A stretch of DNA of 64,000 bases. It comes from Chlorobiaceae bacterium. Lineage in GTDB: Bacteria; Bacteroidota; Chlorobiia; Chlorobiales; Chlorobiaceae. Both the position numbers and the translations under genes were made by a program. Positions 9,605 to 18,842 of the stretch are shown piece by piece; within the stretch, counting starts at the first letter, position 1, and every line of letters begins with the position of its first letter. Below the pieces are notes generated by a model. It was not told where the DNA came from, did no database searches, and saw nothing but the letters and a program-made list of their open reading frames with translations. The stretch lies in assembly GCA_013335115.1 (NCBI GenBank), contig JAAXWQ010000006.1, positions 20,580-84,579 of the forward strand, in the 5' to 3' direction.

Positions 9605-10538
9605 CCGCTGCCGCCCCGGCATGGCAGACAAATCCCGATGAACGGTCGGTATTGAAACCCGCAAGAGCGGACTTCCCGGCCGTCGCGGCGGCACGCAGGG
9701 CATTCCCCAGCCCGAATCTCCGACCGGCACGTCCACACCTGAGCTTTTCGCTATACCAGGCATTGTACCAGGTGTCGGGCAGGTAGGGTTTGACCTGTAC
9801 GACCGAAAAACCGTGATGTGCGAGCAGGTCGCGCAGGGTGCCGGGAGTGAAGTGGTAGAGGTGGCGGGGGGCGTCGAGGGCAACCCAGTCCGGCCCGTAG
9901 ACGGCCGCGTCGTGGCTGTCGATGTTCGGAAGGGCGATGACGAGCATGCCGTCCGGCTCAAGGAGTCGCCGGGCCGCTTCGAGGGTTTCGGTGATCCGGT
10001 GGATGTGTTCGAGCGAGTGCCAGAAGACGATGCGATCGAATCGGGTGCCGGCCGGTATCGCATCCGTGCCGGCGTCGTACATGTGCGTGAGGCCGGCAGC
10101 CTGCGCGGCAGCATGGGCGCCGGTGTCAGGTTCCAGGCCGTAGAGGTTCTCCAGCGGTATTTCCCGGTGCCGGTGCAGGTGAAGGAGCAGGCGCCCGCTT
10201 GAGCAGCCGACCTCAAGGATGCGGACGGCCTTGGCCGGCTTCCGGAGACCTTCCATTATCGTGGCGGCTTTCAGGCGCAGCAGGACGGAACTGGTGGCGA
10301 GGTACGCCCGGTCCCTTGCAGAACGCGGGTTCCCTTCATGGATGAACGGGTCGTAGGATTCGGCAGGGTAGTGGCTCGCCGCTTCCGGTTCCTCCGGCCG
10401 GGGATTGAGCATGAAGAGGCCTGAGGAGTTCGACCGGACGATGCTCCATAAGGGGCCGTGCGGGTTGAGCCTGTCGGGGGCCTCGATCCAGGAGGTGAAA
10501 TCCCGGCCGCCGGCGATGGGGCAGGGGACCAGTTCCAT
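9540..10538 (-). CDS. Class I SAM-dependent methyltransferase
   Basis: A 332-residue protein. The SAM-binding motif I is ILEVGCSSGRLL (107-118), followed by an acidic residue in GLEPDTG, motif IV-like FDRIVFWHSLEHIH and post-motif LLEPDGMLVIALPN. This order is that of Methyltransf_23/UbiE-like enzymes. The N-terminal 65 residues are not recognisable beyond a short NPRPEE stretch. The C-terminal 45 residues after the fold look low in conservation and are encoded opposite the TolC-like gene, so the true end may differ or have drifted. It begins 6 nt after the HIT gene stop, suggesting one operon. The substrate is unknown. Confidence 0.75.
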   Translation of the reverse strand: MELVPCPIAGGRDFTSWIEAPDRLNPHGPLWSIVRSNSSGLFMLNPRPEEPEAASHYPAESYDPFIHEGNPRSARDRAYLATSSVLLRLKAATIMEGLRKPAKAVRILEVGCSSGRLLLHLHRHREIPLENLYGLEPDTGAHAAAQAAGLTHMYDAGTDAIPAGTRFDRIVFWHSLEHIHRITETLEAARRLLEPDGMLVIALPNIDSHDAAVYGPDWVALDAPRHLYHFTPGTLRDLLAHHGFSVVQVKPYLPDTWYNAWYSEKLRCGRAGRRFGLGNALRAAATAGKSALAGFNTDRSSGFVCHAGAAAVSCRPLAGECGPATFQAPPKP

Positions 10539-10544
10539 GCGGGG

Positions 10545-11063
10545 TTATTGGTCTTTTCCGGCCTGCAACGTGGCGATCGCCTCGCGGAGCTGGAGGTAGG
10601 TTTTGCGGAGGTCGTTGCTCAGGACCTTGGTGTCGCCGAGCACCGGCATGAAGTTCGTATCACCTTCCCATCTCGGGACGATGTGGAAGTGGATGTGCGT
10701 GTCGACGCTGCCGCCGGCAACTTTGCCGAGGTTCGCGCCGAGGTTGAATCCCTGCGGCTTCAGGGTCATCTTGAGCGCCCGCATGCAGAGGTCGGACAGT
10801 TGCATGACCTCGAGTTTGGTCTGGTCGTCGAGGTCGCTGAACTCCGGGGTCTGGACGTAGGGGATGACCATCAGGTGCCCGGCGTTGTAAGGGTAGAGGT
10901 TCAGGATCGCGAAACAGCGCTCGCCCCTGCAGAGCACATAGCGCTCCTCATCCTCTTCGGGCGGGATGTCGGCAAAGACCGACTTCCCCTCAGCGGATGC
11001 GGGCTTCTCATCCTTGAAGGACTGCATGTATACCTCCCTCCAGGGCGAGTACATCCGTTCCAT
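10545..11063 (-). CDS. HIT family nucleotide-binding protein (Ap4A hydrolase/phosphorylase-like)
   Basis: A 172-residue histidine-triad protein. The triad is H123-I-H125-F-H127 in THIHFHIVPRW, preceded by YPYNAGHLMVIPY, the family nucleotide-binding strand. Such proteins hydrolyse or transfer nucleoside monophosphates from diadenosine polyphosphates or AMP conjugates. It lies downstream of two tRNA-Leu genes on the same strand and just upstream of the methyltransferase gene. A start a few codons downstream (Met13) is possible. The specific substrate cannot be read from the sequence. Confidence 0.88.
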   Translation of the reverse strand: MERMYSPWREVYMQSFKDEKPASAEGKSVFADIPPEEDEERYVLCRGERCFAILNLYPYNAGHLMVIPYVQTPEFSDLDDQTKLEVMQLSDLCMRALKMTLKPQGFNLGANLGKVAGGSVDTHIHFHIVPRWEGDTNFMPVLGDTKVLSNDLRKTYLQLREAIATLQAGKDQ

Positions 11064-11108
11064 GGCTCAGCTGATGCCGGGTGAGTGTAAGAAGAGAAAA
11101 TAACAGAG

Positions 11109-11192
11109 TACCAAAGGTGGGACTCGAACCCACACGAGTTTGCACCCACTGGATTTTGAGTCCAGCGCGTCTACCAGTTCCGCCACTTTGGC
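11109..11192 (-). tRNA. tRNA-Leu (CAA anticodon)
   Basis: An 84-nt class II tRNA read on the minus strand. It has a 7-bp acceptor stem (5' GCCAAAG with CTTTGGT, ending in a G-U pair), anticodon loop CTCAAAA giving CAA, a long variable arm as expected for leucine, and TTCGAGT in the T loop. The discriminator is A and no CCA is encoded. It follows the other tRNA-Leu by 10 nt, so the two are probably cotranscribed. Confidence 0.95.
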
Positions 11193-11202
11193 ATTTGACA
11201 TG

Positions 11203-11284
11203 TGCGAGAGAAGGGACTCGAACCCTTACGCCTCACGGCACCAGTTCCTAAGACTGGCGTGTATACCAATTTCACCACTCTCGC
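11203..11284 (-). tRNA. tRNA-Leu (UAG anticodon)
   Basis: An 82-nt class II tRNA on the minus strand. The acceptor stem is GCGAGAG paired with CTCTCGC, the anticodon loop CTTAGGA gives UAG, and there is a long variable arm and a TTCGAGT T loop. The discriminator is A and CCA is not encoded. It is the upstream member of a two-tRNA pair. Confidence 0.95.
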
Positions 11285-11297
11285 GTCATGAGATGCT

Positions 11298-11303
11298 AAT
11301 ATA
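11298..11303 (-). promoter_or_regulatory. Possible -10 element for the tRNA-Leu pair
   Basis: On the minus strand a TATATT hexamer lies 13 nt before the 5' end of tRNA-Leu(UAG), a suitable distance for a -10 box of a short-leader tRNA transcript. The sequence 17-18 nt further upstream is AT-rich but not a good -35 match. Confidence 0.3.
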
Positions 11304-11404
11304 AGCGGATTTTTTTCATAATAAAACTATCTTCAAATTGGCTTCAAGGGTACCGCGAACGACACCGTGGGTCCCACATTTTCCGATCATCCTCTTGCTG
11401 TTCA

Positions 11405-11998
11405 ATGCACGCTGATTCACGCCGGTTCGCGTCTCTCGTCTCCTGGGTCATCAGTCCTGTCGTCGTTGCGCCGGCAACCTACCTGCTCCTGGTGCAGTTC
11501 GGGTATGCCGCCCATCCCCGGCATGTCCCCTGGTTCCTCGTGCTTTTCGTGTCGGCCACCGTCGCCCCGATGATGTTGATCTACGGCCTGAAGAAGATCG
11601 GCAGGATTTCGGATTACAACATCACGTTCCGGGAACAGCGGTTCCTCCCCCTGCTGGTGCTGGTTGGCGTGAACGTCCTCGGTTACGAGCTGATGAAGCA
11701 GCTCGACGCCCCGAGGTTCCTTTCGGGTATCCTTTTCTTCAATGCCGTCAATACGGTGTTCATCCTGCTGGTCACCCTGCAGTGGAAGATCAGCATCCAC
11801 CTGTTCAGCTACACCTCATCGGTTGCCCTGGTCTACCTGCAGTCGGGTCCGGCCGCCCTCTGGCTGCTGGGCTTCGTCCCGCTGCTGATGTGGTCGAGGA
11901 TCCACCTGAAGGCCCATAACTTCATGCAGACGCTGGTGGGCGGCTCGATCGGCTTCGGGCTGATGTTCTCGGAATTCAAATGGTGGCTTTCGCTGTGA
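11405..11998 (+). CDS. PAP2-superfamily-like integral membrane protein
   Basis: A 197-residue protein with about six hydrophobic helices. The C-terminal stretch SRIHLKAHNFMQTLVGG resembles the last PAP2 motif (Ser-Arg ... His ... Gly) of membrane phosphatases, but the other phosphatase motifs are not obvious, so catalysis is uncertain. Members act on lipid or isoprenoid phosphates at the membrane. Its stop overlaps the next gene (ferrochelatase superfamily) by up to 19 nt, which suggests a coupled operon. Confidence 0.55.
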   Translation: MHADSRRFASLVSWVISPVVVAPATYLLLVQFGYAAHPRHVPWFLVLFVSATVAPMMLIYGLKKIGRISDYNITFREQRFLPLLVLVGVNVLGYELMKQLDAPRFLSGILFFNAVNTVFILLVTLQWKISIHLFSYTSSVALVYLQSGPAALWLLGFVPLLMWSRIHLKAHNFMQTLVGGSIGFGLMFSEFKWWLSL

Positions 11999-13065
11999 AA
12001 CGGAAGCGCTACGGCGTCGTCCTGGTGACTTACGGTGAGGTCGAAAGGCTTGCCGTCCGGACCCTCATTCCGAGCTCCCGGAAGATCGTGCACGTCGTCA
12101 CCCGCCAGATCGTGAAGCTGCCGGGCTGGTTCATCCGTGCCCTTGGGGACTACCGCGCCGTCAAGCACTACGTCGACTGGAAGGTCAACCGCTACCGGTC
12201 GCGCCTGGTGGCGATCAACCGCACCCAGAAGGAGGGGGTGGCCTCCGAGCTCGCCCGGAGCGGGAAGCTTGCGGAGGCCGGGATCTCGGTCGATATCGAT
12301 GAGGCGTACTATTTCGTGCCGCCTTACCTTGAGTCGGTGCTCGAAAAATACCGCTCCTCGACGGACGGCGTGGTCGTGGTGCCCATGATTCCGGTTGAAT
12401 CCGCCTTTTCATGCGGCGTGGCTTGCCAGATGTCCGTCGATGCTTATGGCGAGGCCCTGTTCGGCAAAGTACATGTCATGCACGGACTCTGGAAGCACGA
12501 GGAGCTCTACCGCATCTACCTCGACCACCTGTTCGGTTCGCTGATGCCGGACATGATTCCGGTCAATGGACAGAAGCCTGCGCTCGTCCTCGTCATCCAC
12601 GGTACCATCGTGCGCGACCGCAAAGGTAATCCGCCGGCGGTCTTCACGGGCCTGGAAGAGACCTACGCCTTCTTCCGTATCATGCGCGAGCGCATCCTTT
12701 CGGACCCGCGCAATGTGTTCGGCGAGGTGCGGCTCGGGTGCCTCAACCATTCTGCAGGAGGGGAGTGGACCCCTGATACGGTCGAAAAGGCGCTGGCTGA
12801 GCTTCGTGACCAGGGGGTTGGTTCCGTGGCCATGTTCCCCTTCGGCTACTTTGCCGACAACAGCGAGACCGACTTCGAGGCAAAGCAGCTGCTTGAAGCT
12901 TCGGGAATCGCCAGGAGGCAGTATATTCATTGCATCAACGAGTCGCCCGATTTCTCCAGGTGGATGGCGCGGCTGATCGAGAGGGAGGTCGTGAAGCTCG
13001 ACCGGCAGCGTGCTTTTGCCGTCGGAGAATCCCACGAAGAACACCGCAACCGGAGCGTATCATGA
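11980..13065 (+). CDS. Ferrochelatase/chelatase-superfamily protein
   Basis: A 361-residue protein with two halves like those of ferrochelatase and sirohydrochlorin chelatases. The N-terminal half opens with YGVVLVTYGEVE; the second half has LVLVIHGTIVRDRKGNPP, LNHSAGGEWTPDTVE and VAMFPFGYFADNSETDFEAKQ-type wording, equivalent to the ferrochelatase region carrying the conserved His and Glu. It could insert iron into a porphyrin or another metal into a tetrapyrrole; the sequence does not decide. A GTG at 11995 forms a GTGA overlap with the PAP2-like gene and may be the true start. Its own stop overlaps the TPR gene (ATGA), so three genes are chained. Confidence 0.65.
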   Translation: MVAFAVKRKRYGVVLVTYGEVERLAVRTLIPSSRKIVHVVTRQIVKLPGWFIRALGDYRAVKHYVDWKVNRYRSRLVAINRTQKEGVASELARSGKLAEAGISVDIDEAYYFVPPYLESVLEKYRSSTDGVVVVPMIPVESAFSCGVACQMSVDAYGEALFGKVHVMHGLWKHEELYRIYLDHLFGSLMPDMIPVNGQKPALVLVIHGTIVRDRKGNPPAVFTGLEETYAFFRIMRERILSDPRNVFGEVRLGCLNHSAGGEWTPDTVEKALAELRDQGVGSVAMFPFGYFADNSETDFEAKQLLEASGIARRQYIHCINESPDFSRWMARLIEREVVKLDRQRAFAVGESHEEHRNRSVS

Positions 13066-13634
13066 ACGACACCCCATCACCTGAAACCGGAGCACCCGGG
13101 TCCGACTACCGGCAGGCCCTCGTTTTCATCGGTGAAGGCCGGATGGCCCAGGCTATCGAGATCCTGGACGCACTGGCGGGCCCGGCATCGAGGGATGCCC
13201 GCATCCGCTATGCACGGGCCGTCGCCCTGCTTTCGAACGGCGAGTACCAGAAGGCCGGCACGGATCTTGTGTTCGCCGTCGCTCTGGACCCCGCCTTCAT
13301 GCCGGCTTACCGCCATCTCGGATTCGTGCTCCTGACGATGGGCAAGGAGCTTGCCGCCATCAAGGTACTCAAGGCCGCCATCGCTATCGACCGGGGCTTC
13401 GTCGACGCCTGGTGCGTGCTCGGGGACGTCTACCTCGACCTCGGGGAGGCCGAAAAGGCGCTCGACGCCTTCGAGACGGCCCTCAGCCTGGAGCCGGGCA
13501 ATCCGGAGCCGCACTGCAAGCTGGCCATGTACCATCTCTCGAAAGGCGACATGCACGGCCTGCGGCGTGAATACGAGGTGCTACGGGAACTCGACCCCTG
13601 CATGGCCGGCCAGATCGCCGAGCTGCTTCCCTGA
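13062..13634 (+). CDS. Tetratricopeptide-repeat protein
   Basis: A 190-residue soluble protein made of about four to five TPR-type helix pairs: repeats begin near YRQALVFIGEGRMAQAIEIL, ARIRYARAVALLSNGEYQKA, MPAYRHLGFVLLTMGKELAA and VDAWCVLGDVYLDLGEAEKA, the last being the most canonical. No signal peptide or catalytic motif is present, so it is probably a scaffold or adaptor. The start at 13062 overlaps the chelatase-like gene stop by 4 nt, implying coupled translation and perhaps a partner role with it. Confidence 0.8.
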   Translation: MNDTPSPETGAPGSDYRQALVFIGEGRMAQAIEILDALAGPASRDARIRYARAVALLSNGEYQKAGTDLVFAVALDPAFMPAYRHLGFVLLTMGKELAAIKVLKAAIAIDRGFVDAWCVLGDVYLDLGEAEKALDAFETALSLEPGNPEPHCKLAMYHLSKGDMHGLRREYEVLRELDPCMAGQIAELLP

Positions 13635-13682
13635 GCATTACGGTGAGGGGAATGATCATTTTACCAACAGGACAAGACGAAG

Positions 13683-13940
13683 ATGGGACTGTTTCCAGAT
13701 AAGGACAAGATGAAGGTAGTCATGAAGAACGGGTTGCCGCTGATTTTCGCGGTCGCCTGGACCCCGGTGCTCTGGATGGTGCTGGCGGTCGTCTTCGGCT
13801 CGGCGATGGAGCACCTGCTCGGATCGTGGCAGGCCGCCATAGGCCTCCTGGGTGTTTCGGCACTGCTGCTCATGGCGGCGCTGAGCCTGCTTTTCAGGCG
13901 CTACGGGCTCGGGATATTCGATGCGACGCGTGACGCATGA
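13683..13940 (+). CDS. Small membrane protein, unknown function
   Basis: An 85-residue protein with a short basic N-terminus and two hydrophobic helices (about 18-42 and 52-76) linked by a short loop, ending in a basic-acidic tail (FRRYGLGIFDATRDA). I do not recognise a family. It lies 48 nt after the TPR gene on the same strand and ends about 220 nt before nuoA, so it is the last gene before the nuo operon. Confidence 0.55.
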   Translation: MGLFPDKDKMKVVMKNGLPLIFAVAWTPVLWMVLAVVFGSAMEHLLGSWQAAIGLLGVSALLLMAALSLLFRRYGLGIFDATRDA

Positions 13941-14164
13941 CTCGCCACCGGTCACTCGCCAACACCTCCCGATCCACACGTTGCCGGGCGGGTTTAACCT
14001 CTTGACGGCATCCATGCCGAAACCCTGAAAAAATCAGCTTTTTCTCTGCGGTAAAAAGGAATTTTTTGTATATTTGCCGCACTTGATTTCAAGGCATTTA
14101 AGGCATTTTTCGGAGTGCAGGTGGATTCTGACGAATCCACGGCCATAACGCCAAACAACAGCAC

Positions 14165-14596
14165 ATGGATCAGACGCTGACCGGTTTCGGTACCGTTTTC
14201 GTGTTCCTCCTCCTCGGCATCTTCTTTGTCGTCGCGGGATTCATCACCGCAAGGCTGCTTCGCCCCAGCCGCCCCAACCCCGAAAAGAACTCGACTTACG
14301 AGTGTGGCGAGCCGGCCGTCGGCAGCGCCTGGGTCAAGTTCAACATCCGCTTCTACGTTATCGCACTTATCTTCATCATCTTCGATGTTGAAGTCGTGTT
14401 CCTCTTCCCCTGGGCAACCGTCTTCAAGCCCCTCGGCGTCTTCGCCCTGGTGGAAGTCCTGATCTTCGCCTTCATCCTGATCCTCGGCCTCGCGTATGCA
14501 TGGGTCAAGGGTGACCTCGACTGGGTGAGGCCGACGCCGAACATCCCGAAAATGCCTGAACTGCCGAATCGCGATTCCGGCCGGGTCAACGGATAA
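14165..14596 (+). CDS. nuoA: NADH-quinone oxidoreductase subunit A
   Basis: A 143-residue membrane subunit of complex I with three helices. The family loop [20 protein letters not shown] (about 41-60) lies between helices 1 and 2, followed by the [15 protein letters not shown] helix. The protein is part of the quinone-binding junction between the membrane and peripheral arms. It is the first gene of an 11-gene nuo operon. The gap of 224 nt upstream must contain the operon promoter, but I could not find a clear -35/-10 pair there. Confidence 0.95.
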   Translation: MDQTLTGFGTVFVFLLLGIFFVVAGFITARLLRPSRPNPEKNSTYECGEPAVGSAWVKFNIRFYVIALIFIIFDVEVVFLFPWATVFKPLGVFALVEVLIFAFILILGLAYAWVKGDLDWVRPTPNIPKMPELPNRDSGRVNG

Positions 14597-14622
14597 CATT
14601 CAATCATCATCGATTACACGCT

Positions 14623-15189
14623 ATGGGTTTGCTTGACGCCAATATATCGAACCGCAACGTCCTGGTGACTTCGGTCGACAACGTGATGAACTGGGCCCGC
14701 CTCTCTTCGCTCTGGCCCATGGGATTCGGCCTCGCCTGCTGTGCTATCGAGATGATGGCCACCAACGCCTCCAACTACGACCTCGAACGCTTCGGTATCT
14801 TCCCGCGTTCATCACCCCGCCAGTCCGACCTCATGATCGTGGCCGGAACGGTGACCATGAAGATGGCCGAGAAGGTCGTCACGCTCTACGAACAGATGCC
14901 CGAGCCGCGCTACGTGCTCTCCATGGGTAGCTGCTCCAACTGCGGCGGCCCCTACTGGAACCATGGCTACCACGTGCTCAAGGGTGTCGACCGCGTCATT
15001 CCTGTTGACGTTTACGTCCCGGGTTGCCCGCCTCGCCCTGAGGCGCTCATCGGCGGACTCATGAAGATCCAGGAACTGGTCCGCATGGAAGGACTCGGCA
15101 TCTCCCGACAGGATGCGCTGAAGAAACTCGCCGAGAAGAGCGTCGATGCCCAGCAGGTAATCGACCAGGTTCGAAGGGCAACGGCTTAA
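14623..15189 (+). CDS. nuoB: NADH-quinone oxidoreductase subunit B
   Basis: A 188-residue peripheral-arm subunit carrying the N2 [4Fe-4S] cluster, the last cluster before quinone. The adjacent cysteines are C39-C40 in [11 protein letters not shown], with further ligands in [11 protein letters not shown] and VPGCPPRPE. The sequence is homologous to the small subunit of [NiFe] hydrogenases. It starts 26 nt after nuoA and is followed after 13 nt by nuoC. Confidence 0.96.
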   Translation: MGLLDANISNRNVLVTSVDNVMNWARLSSLWPMGFGLACCAIEMMATNASNYDLERFGIFPRSSPRQSDLMIVAGTVTMKMAEKVVTLYEQMPEPRYVLSMGSCSNCGGPYWNHGYHVLKGVDRVIPVDVYVPGCPPRPEALIGGLMKIQELVRMEGLGISRQDALKKLAEKSVDAQQVIDQVRRATA

Positions 15190-15202
15190 CCAAACATCAT
15201 CA

Positions 15203-15736
15203 ATGGACAACGGGATGGAAGAAGCAGGAAACATCATGCCGGCAGCGGTTCTTGAGAGCAAGGCGGCCTATGATATCATCAGGGGGCGGTTCGGTGATGC
15301 GGTGTCGGAGTTCGACGCCAACCCGACCATGCCGTTCTTCGAGGTGGCCGATGCGTCGAAATGGGTGGATATCGCCCTGTTCATGCGCGACGATGCCCGC
15401 CTGAAGTTCAACTACATGGCCTGCCTCTCCGGGGTCGACTACATGGAGCAGGAGCAGCTCGGCATCGTCTGCAACCTCGAGTCCATCGGACATTATCCGC
15501 ACAGGATCGCCGTCAAGGTGAAGTGCCGGAGGGAAGGCGGATCGATTCCGTCGGTTGCCTGCGTGTGGCATACGGCCAATTGGCACGAAAGGGAGGCCTA
15601 CGACATGTACGGCATGACCTTCGAAGGCCACCCGGACCTCCGCAGGATCCTCTGTCCGGAAGACTGGACCGGGTTCCCGCTTCGCAAGGACTATCAGGTG
15701 CAGGAGACCTATCACGGCATCAAGGTCCCGTACTGA
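15203..15736 (+). CDS. nuoC: NADH-quinone oxidoreductase subunit C
   Basis: A 177-residue 30-kDa-type subunit of the peripheral arm. The family signature NWHEREAYDMYGMTFEGHPD near residue 130 is complete, as is the C-terminal LRKDYQVQETYHG. It is separate from nuoD, unlike the fused nuoCD of enterobacteria. A start 5-12 codons downstream (MEEAGN or MPAAV) is possible. Confidence 0.94.
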   Translation: MDNGMEEAGNIMPAAVLESKAAYDIIRGRFGDAVSEFDANPTMPFFEVADASKWVDIALFMRDDARLKFNYMACLSGVDYMEQEQLGIVCNLESIGHYPHRIAVKVKCRREGGSIPSVACVWHTANWHEREAYDMYGMTFEGHPDLRRILCPEDWTGFPLRKDYQVQETYHGIKVPY

Positions 15737-15766
15737 CGAATTAACACGTAAACAAGCATTCCGAGC

Positions 15767-16969
15767 ATGCAGGAATTAGGTAAAGCTGAACTGAACTCCA
15801 CCCGGATCATCCGCCAGGACGATAACCGGGTAGTCATCGAAAAGGATCTCGATACCGAATACATGGTCCTCAGCATGGGACCGCAGCACCCGTCCACGCA
15901 CGGCGTGCTCCGCCTCGAGTGCATTACCGACGGTGAAGTCGTCGTCGAAGCCGAGCCATACCTCGGCTATCTGCACCGCTGTTTCGAGAAGTACTGCGAA
16001 AAGGTGGACTACCCGGGCATCGTCCCCTATACCGACCGGATGGACTACCTGGCCGGCATGAACACCGAGATGGCCTACTGCATGGCCGTCGAAAAGATGC
16101 TCGACATCGAGATTCCCCGCAGGGTCGAGTTCATCAGGGTCATCGTTTCCGAACTCAACAGGATCGCATCGCACCTGGTGGCCATCGGCACCTACGGCAT
16201 CGACCTCGGCGCCTTTACCCCATTCCTGTTCTGCTTCCGCGACCGTGAGCATATCCTTAACCTGCTCGAGTGGATCTCCGGCGCCCGCATGCTGTATAAC
16301 TATATCTGGATCGGCGGCCTCTCCTACGATGTGCCGGCCGACTTCAAGAAGCGCCTCTCCGAGTTCGTCACGTACTTCAAGCCCAAGACCGTCGAGCTGC
16401 AGAAACTGCTCACCGAAAACGAGATCTTCGTCAAGCGCACCAAGGGGATCGGCATCATGCCGGCCGACGTGGCCATCAACTATGGCTGGTCGGGTCCGAT
16501 GCTCCGCGGTTCCGGTGTCGATTGGGACTTGCGCCGCAACGATCCCTACTCGGTCTATCCCGAGCTTGATTTCAAGGTTGCCCTGCCGGATCCGAAGTTC
16601 TGCGACATCGGCGACTGCCTTGCACGGCACGTCGTGCGCGCCATCGAGATGGAAGAGAGCCTGAAGATCATCGAGCAGTGCCTCGACATGATGCCGGGGG
16701 TCGACGGTTTCAACTCCCGTGTCGCCATTCCGAAGAAGGTCCGCCCGAAAGCCGGCGAAGTCTACAGCCGCGCCGAAAACCCGAGGGGTGAGGTCGGATT
16801 CTACATCGTGAGCGACGGCAAGTCTACCAAGCCGCTGCGCTGCAAGGCCCGTTCGTCCTGCTTCGTGAACCTTTCGGCCATGAAGGATCTTTCCAGGGGC
16901 CAGCTGATTCCGGATCTCGTGGCCATCATCGGCAGCATCGACATCGTGCTGGGTGAAGTCGACCGGTAA
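15767..16969 (+). CDS. nuoD: NADH-quinone oxidoreductase subunit D
   Basis: A 400-residue 49-kDa-type subunit that forms the quinone-binding pocket with NuoB. Visible landmarks are [15 protein letters not shown] near residue 43, [13 protein letters not shown] and the C-terminal PPR-like [17 protein letters not shown]. It is related to [NiFe] hydrogenase large subunits but lacks the NiFe cysteines. Confidence 0.96.
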   Translation: MQELGKAELNSTRIIRQDDNRVVIEKDLDTEYMVLSMGPQHPSTHGVLRLECITDGEVVVEAEPYLGYLHRCFEKYCEKVDYPGIVPYTDRMDYLAGMNTEMAYCMAVEKMLDIEIPRRVEFIRVIVSELNRIASHLVAIGTYGIDLGAFTPFLFCFRDREHILNLLEWISGARMLYNYIWIGGLSYDVPADFKKRLSEFVTYFKPKTVELQKLLTENEIFVKRTKGIGIMPADVAINYGWSGPMLRGSGVDWDLRRNDPYSVYPELDFKVALPDPKFCDIGDCLARHVVRAIEMEESLKIIEQCLDMMPGVDGFNSRVAIPKKVRPKAGEVYSRAENPRGEVGFYIVSDGKSTKPLRCKARSSCFVNLSAMKDLSRGQLIPDLVAIIGSIDIVLGEVDR

Positions 16970-17017
16970 AGGATTTTACAAGACAACCATTATCCATAGA
17001 CAGGTTAGCCGTTTTCT

Positions 17018-18097
17018 ATGAGTCAGTCAATTTCTCTCAATACCTGGTCTGATGCCCTTTCAGGGTTCAACCTCGGCTGGTTCCCGCTCGGACTTGTGAT
17101 CGTCGCGGCCGTGCCGCTCGTGTTCATCGCCCTCTACGCGCTGACTTACGGCGTGTACGGCGAACGCAAGATCTCGGCATTCATGCAGGACCGCCTCGGC
17201 CCGATGGAAGTCGGCCCCTGGGGCCTGCTCCAGACACTGGCCGACATCCTGAAGCTCCTCCAGAAGGAGGATATCGTGCCGACCGCCGCCGACAAGTTCC
17301 TGTTCGTCATCGGCCCGCTCATCATGTTCGTCGGTTCGTTCCTTGCCTTCGTCGTCCTTCCGTTCGGCCCCGCCTTCATCGGCGCCGACCTGAATGTCGG
17401 GCTCTTCTACGCGGTCGGCATCGTCGCCCTCGAGGTCGTCGGCATCCTCGCTTCCGGCTGGGGCTCGAACAACAAGTGGGCGCTGTACGGTGCGGTCAGG
17501 AGCGTCGCCCAGATCGTCAGCTACGAAATCCCCGCTTCCATCGCTCTGCTCTGCGGTGCGATGATGGCCGGCACCCTGAGCATGCAGCAGTTCTGCGTCG
17601 CGCAGAGCGGGCCGTACGGGTTCATGCACTACTACCTTTTCAGCAATCCGATCGCCTGGCTGCCTTTCCTTATCTATTTCATCGCATCCCTGGCCGAGAC
17701 CAACCGTGCACCTTTCGATATCCCTGAAGCGGAATCCGAGCTGGTCGCCGGTTTCTTCACCGAGTACAGCGGCATGAAGTTCGCCATGTTCTTCCTTGCC
17801 GAGTACGGCAGCATGTTCATGGTTTCCGGCATCATCTCGATCGTCTTCCTCGGCGGATGGGCCTCCCCGCTGCCGAACATAGGCTCCTTCGCCCTGAACA
17901 CCATGACCAGCGGCCCGGCATGGGGCGCATTCTGGATCATCATGAAAGGATTCTTCTTCATCTTCGTGCAGATGTGGCTGCGCTGGACCCTTCCCCGACT
18001 CAGGGTCGACCAGCTCATGTACCTCTGCTGGAAGGTGCTGACCCCGTTCGCCTTCGTCGCATTCGTGCTGACGGCCGTCTGGGAGATTTACAAGTAA
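17018..18097 (+). CDS. nuoH: NADH-quinone oxidoreductase subunit H
   Basis: A 359-residue membrane subunit with eight or so helices, forming the link between the quinone site and the proton channels. Landmarks are the loop [20 protein letters not shown] and [18 protein letters not shown]. It follows nuoD directly because nuoE, nuoF and nuoG, which normally sit between, are absent. Confidence 0.96.
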   Translation: MSQSISLNTWSDALSGFNLGWFPLGLVIVAAVPLVFIALYALTYGVYGERKISAFMQDRLGPMEVGPWGLLQTLADILKLLQKEDIVPTAADKFLFVIGPLIMFVGSFLAFVVLPFGPAFIGADLNVGLFYAVGIVALEVVGILASGWGSNNKWALYGAVRSVAQIVSYEIPASIALLCGAMMAGTLSMQQFCVAQSGPYGFMHYYLFSNPIAWLPFLIYFIASLAETNRAPFDIPEAESELVAGFFTEYSGMKFAMFFLAEYGSMFMVSGIISIVFLGGWASPLPNIGSFALNTMTSGPAWGAFWIIMKGFFFIFVQMWLRWTLPRLRVDQLMYLCWKVLTPFAFVAFVLTAVWEIYK

Positions 18098-18146
18098 CCG
18101 GCGGGATAGTATCGAGATTACAGGCAAGCAAGACGAAACACCAACT

Positions 18147-18809
18147 ATGAGTGAGTACTTCAGCAATATAAAGATCGGTGCCACGACCATCGCCACCGGC
18201 ATGGCCATCACCTTCCGCCACTTCCTTAACGCGGTGAAGCGGAAAGGCGACGCCGGCATCGACGACGCCGATTACTTCAAGCAGGTCGACGGCCTGTGCA
18301 CCCTCCAGTATCCGAGGGAGGTCGTACCTACCCCGACGATCGGCCGTTACCGCTTGTACAACGACATCGAGGACTGCATCGGCTGCTGCCAGTGCGAACG
18401 CGCCTGCCCTGTCGAGTGCATCACCATCGAGACCATCAAGACTACGGCCGACGACCTCGCCGCCTGCGGCAAGACTTCCGGCGGGCAGCAGAAGCGATTC
18501 TGGGTGCCGGTGTTCGACATCGATGTCGCCAAGTGCATGACCTGCGGCATCTGCGTGAGCGTCTGCCCGACCGATTGCCTCGTGCACTCGCCGGTCGCCG
18601 ACTTCTCGGAGTTCGACGTCAAGAACATGATGTATCATTACGGCAACCTCTCGAAGATCGAAGCCGAAGCCAAGAAGCGGAAGCTCGATGAGGAGAAGGC
18701 AGCCAAGGAGAAGGCAGCAGCCGAAGCCATCGCCAGGGGCGAGGCCCCGGCCGCGAAGCCGAAGCCGGCACCGGGCCCGATGCCCGAGGGCGGCCAGGCA
18801 GGGGAGTAA
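18147..18809 (+). CDS. nuoI: NADH-quinone oxidoreductase subunit I
   Basis: A 220-residue subunit with two [4Fe-4S] motifs: CIGCCQCERACP and CMTCGICVSVCP. These carry electrons toward NuoB. After the ferredoxin-like core the protein has a tail of about 50 residues that is rich in Lys, Ala and Glu (KKRKLDEEKAAKEKAAAE) and ends Pro/Gly-rich; most homologues end soon after the second cluster. Without NuoEFG this subunit is the likely docking face for the electron donor. Confidence 0.95.
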   Translation: MSEYFSNIKIGATTIATGMAITFRHFLNAVKRKGDAGIDDADYFKQVDGLCTLQYPREVVPTPTIGRYRLYNDIEDCIGCCQCERACPVECITIETIKTTADDLAACGKTSGGQQKRFWVPVFDIDVAKCMTCGICVSVCPTDCLVHSPVADFSEFDVKNMMYHYGNLSKIEAEAKKRKLDEEKAAKEKAAAEAIARGEAPAAKPKPAPGPMPEGGQAGE

Positions 18810-18842
18810 CAGGGGACCGATTACCAACAAGCGAAGACAATC

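Noticed and set aside
13941..14164. A clear promoter for the nuo operon
   Set aside because: There is a TATATT hexamer at 14069-14074 but no matching -35 at a suitable distance, so I do not report it as a promoter.
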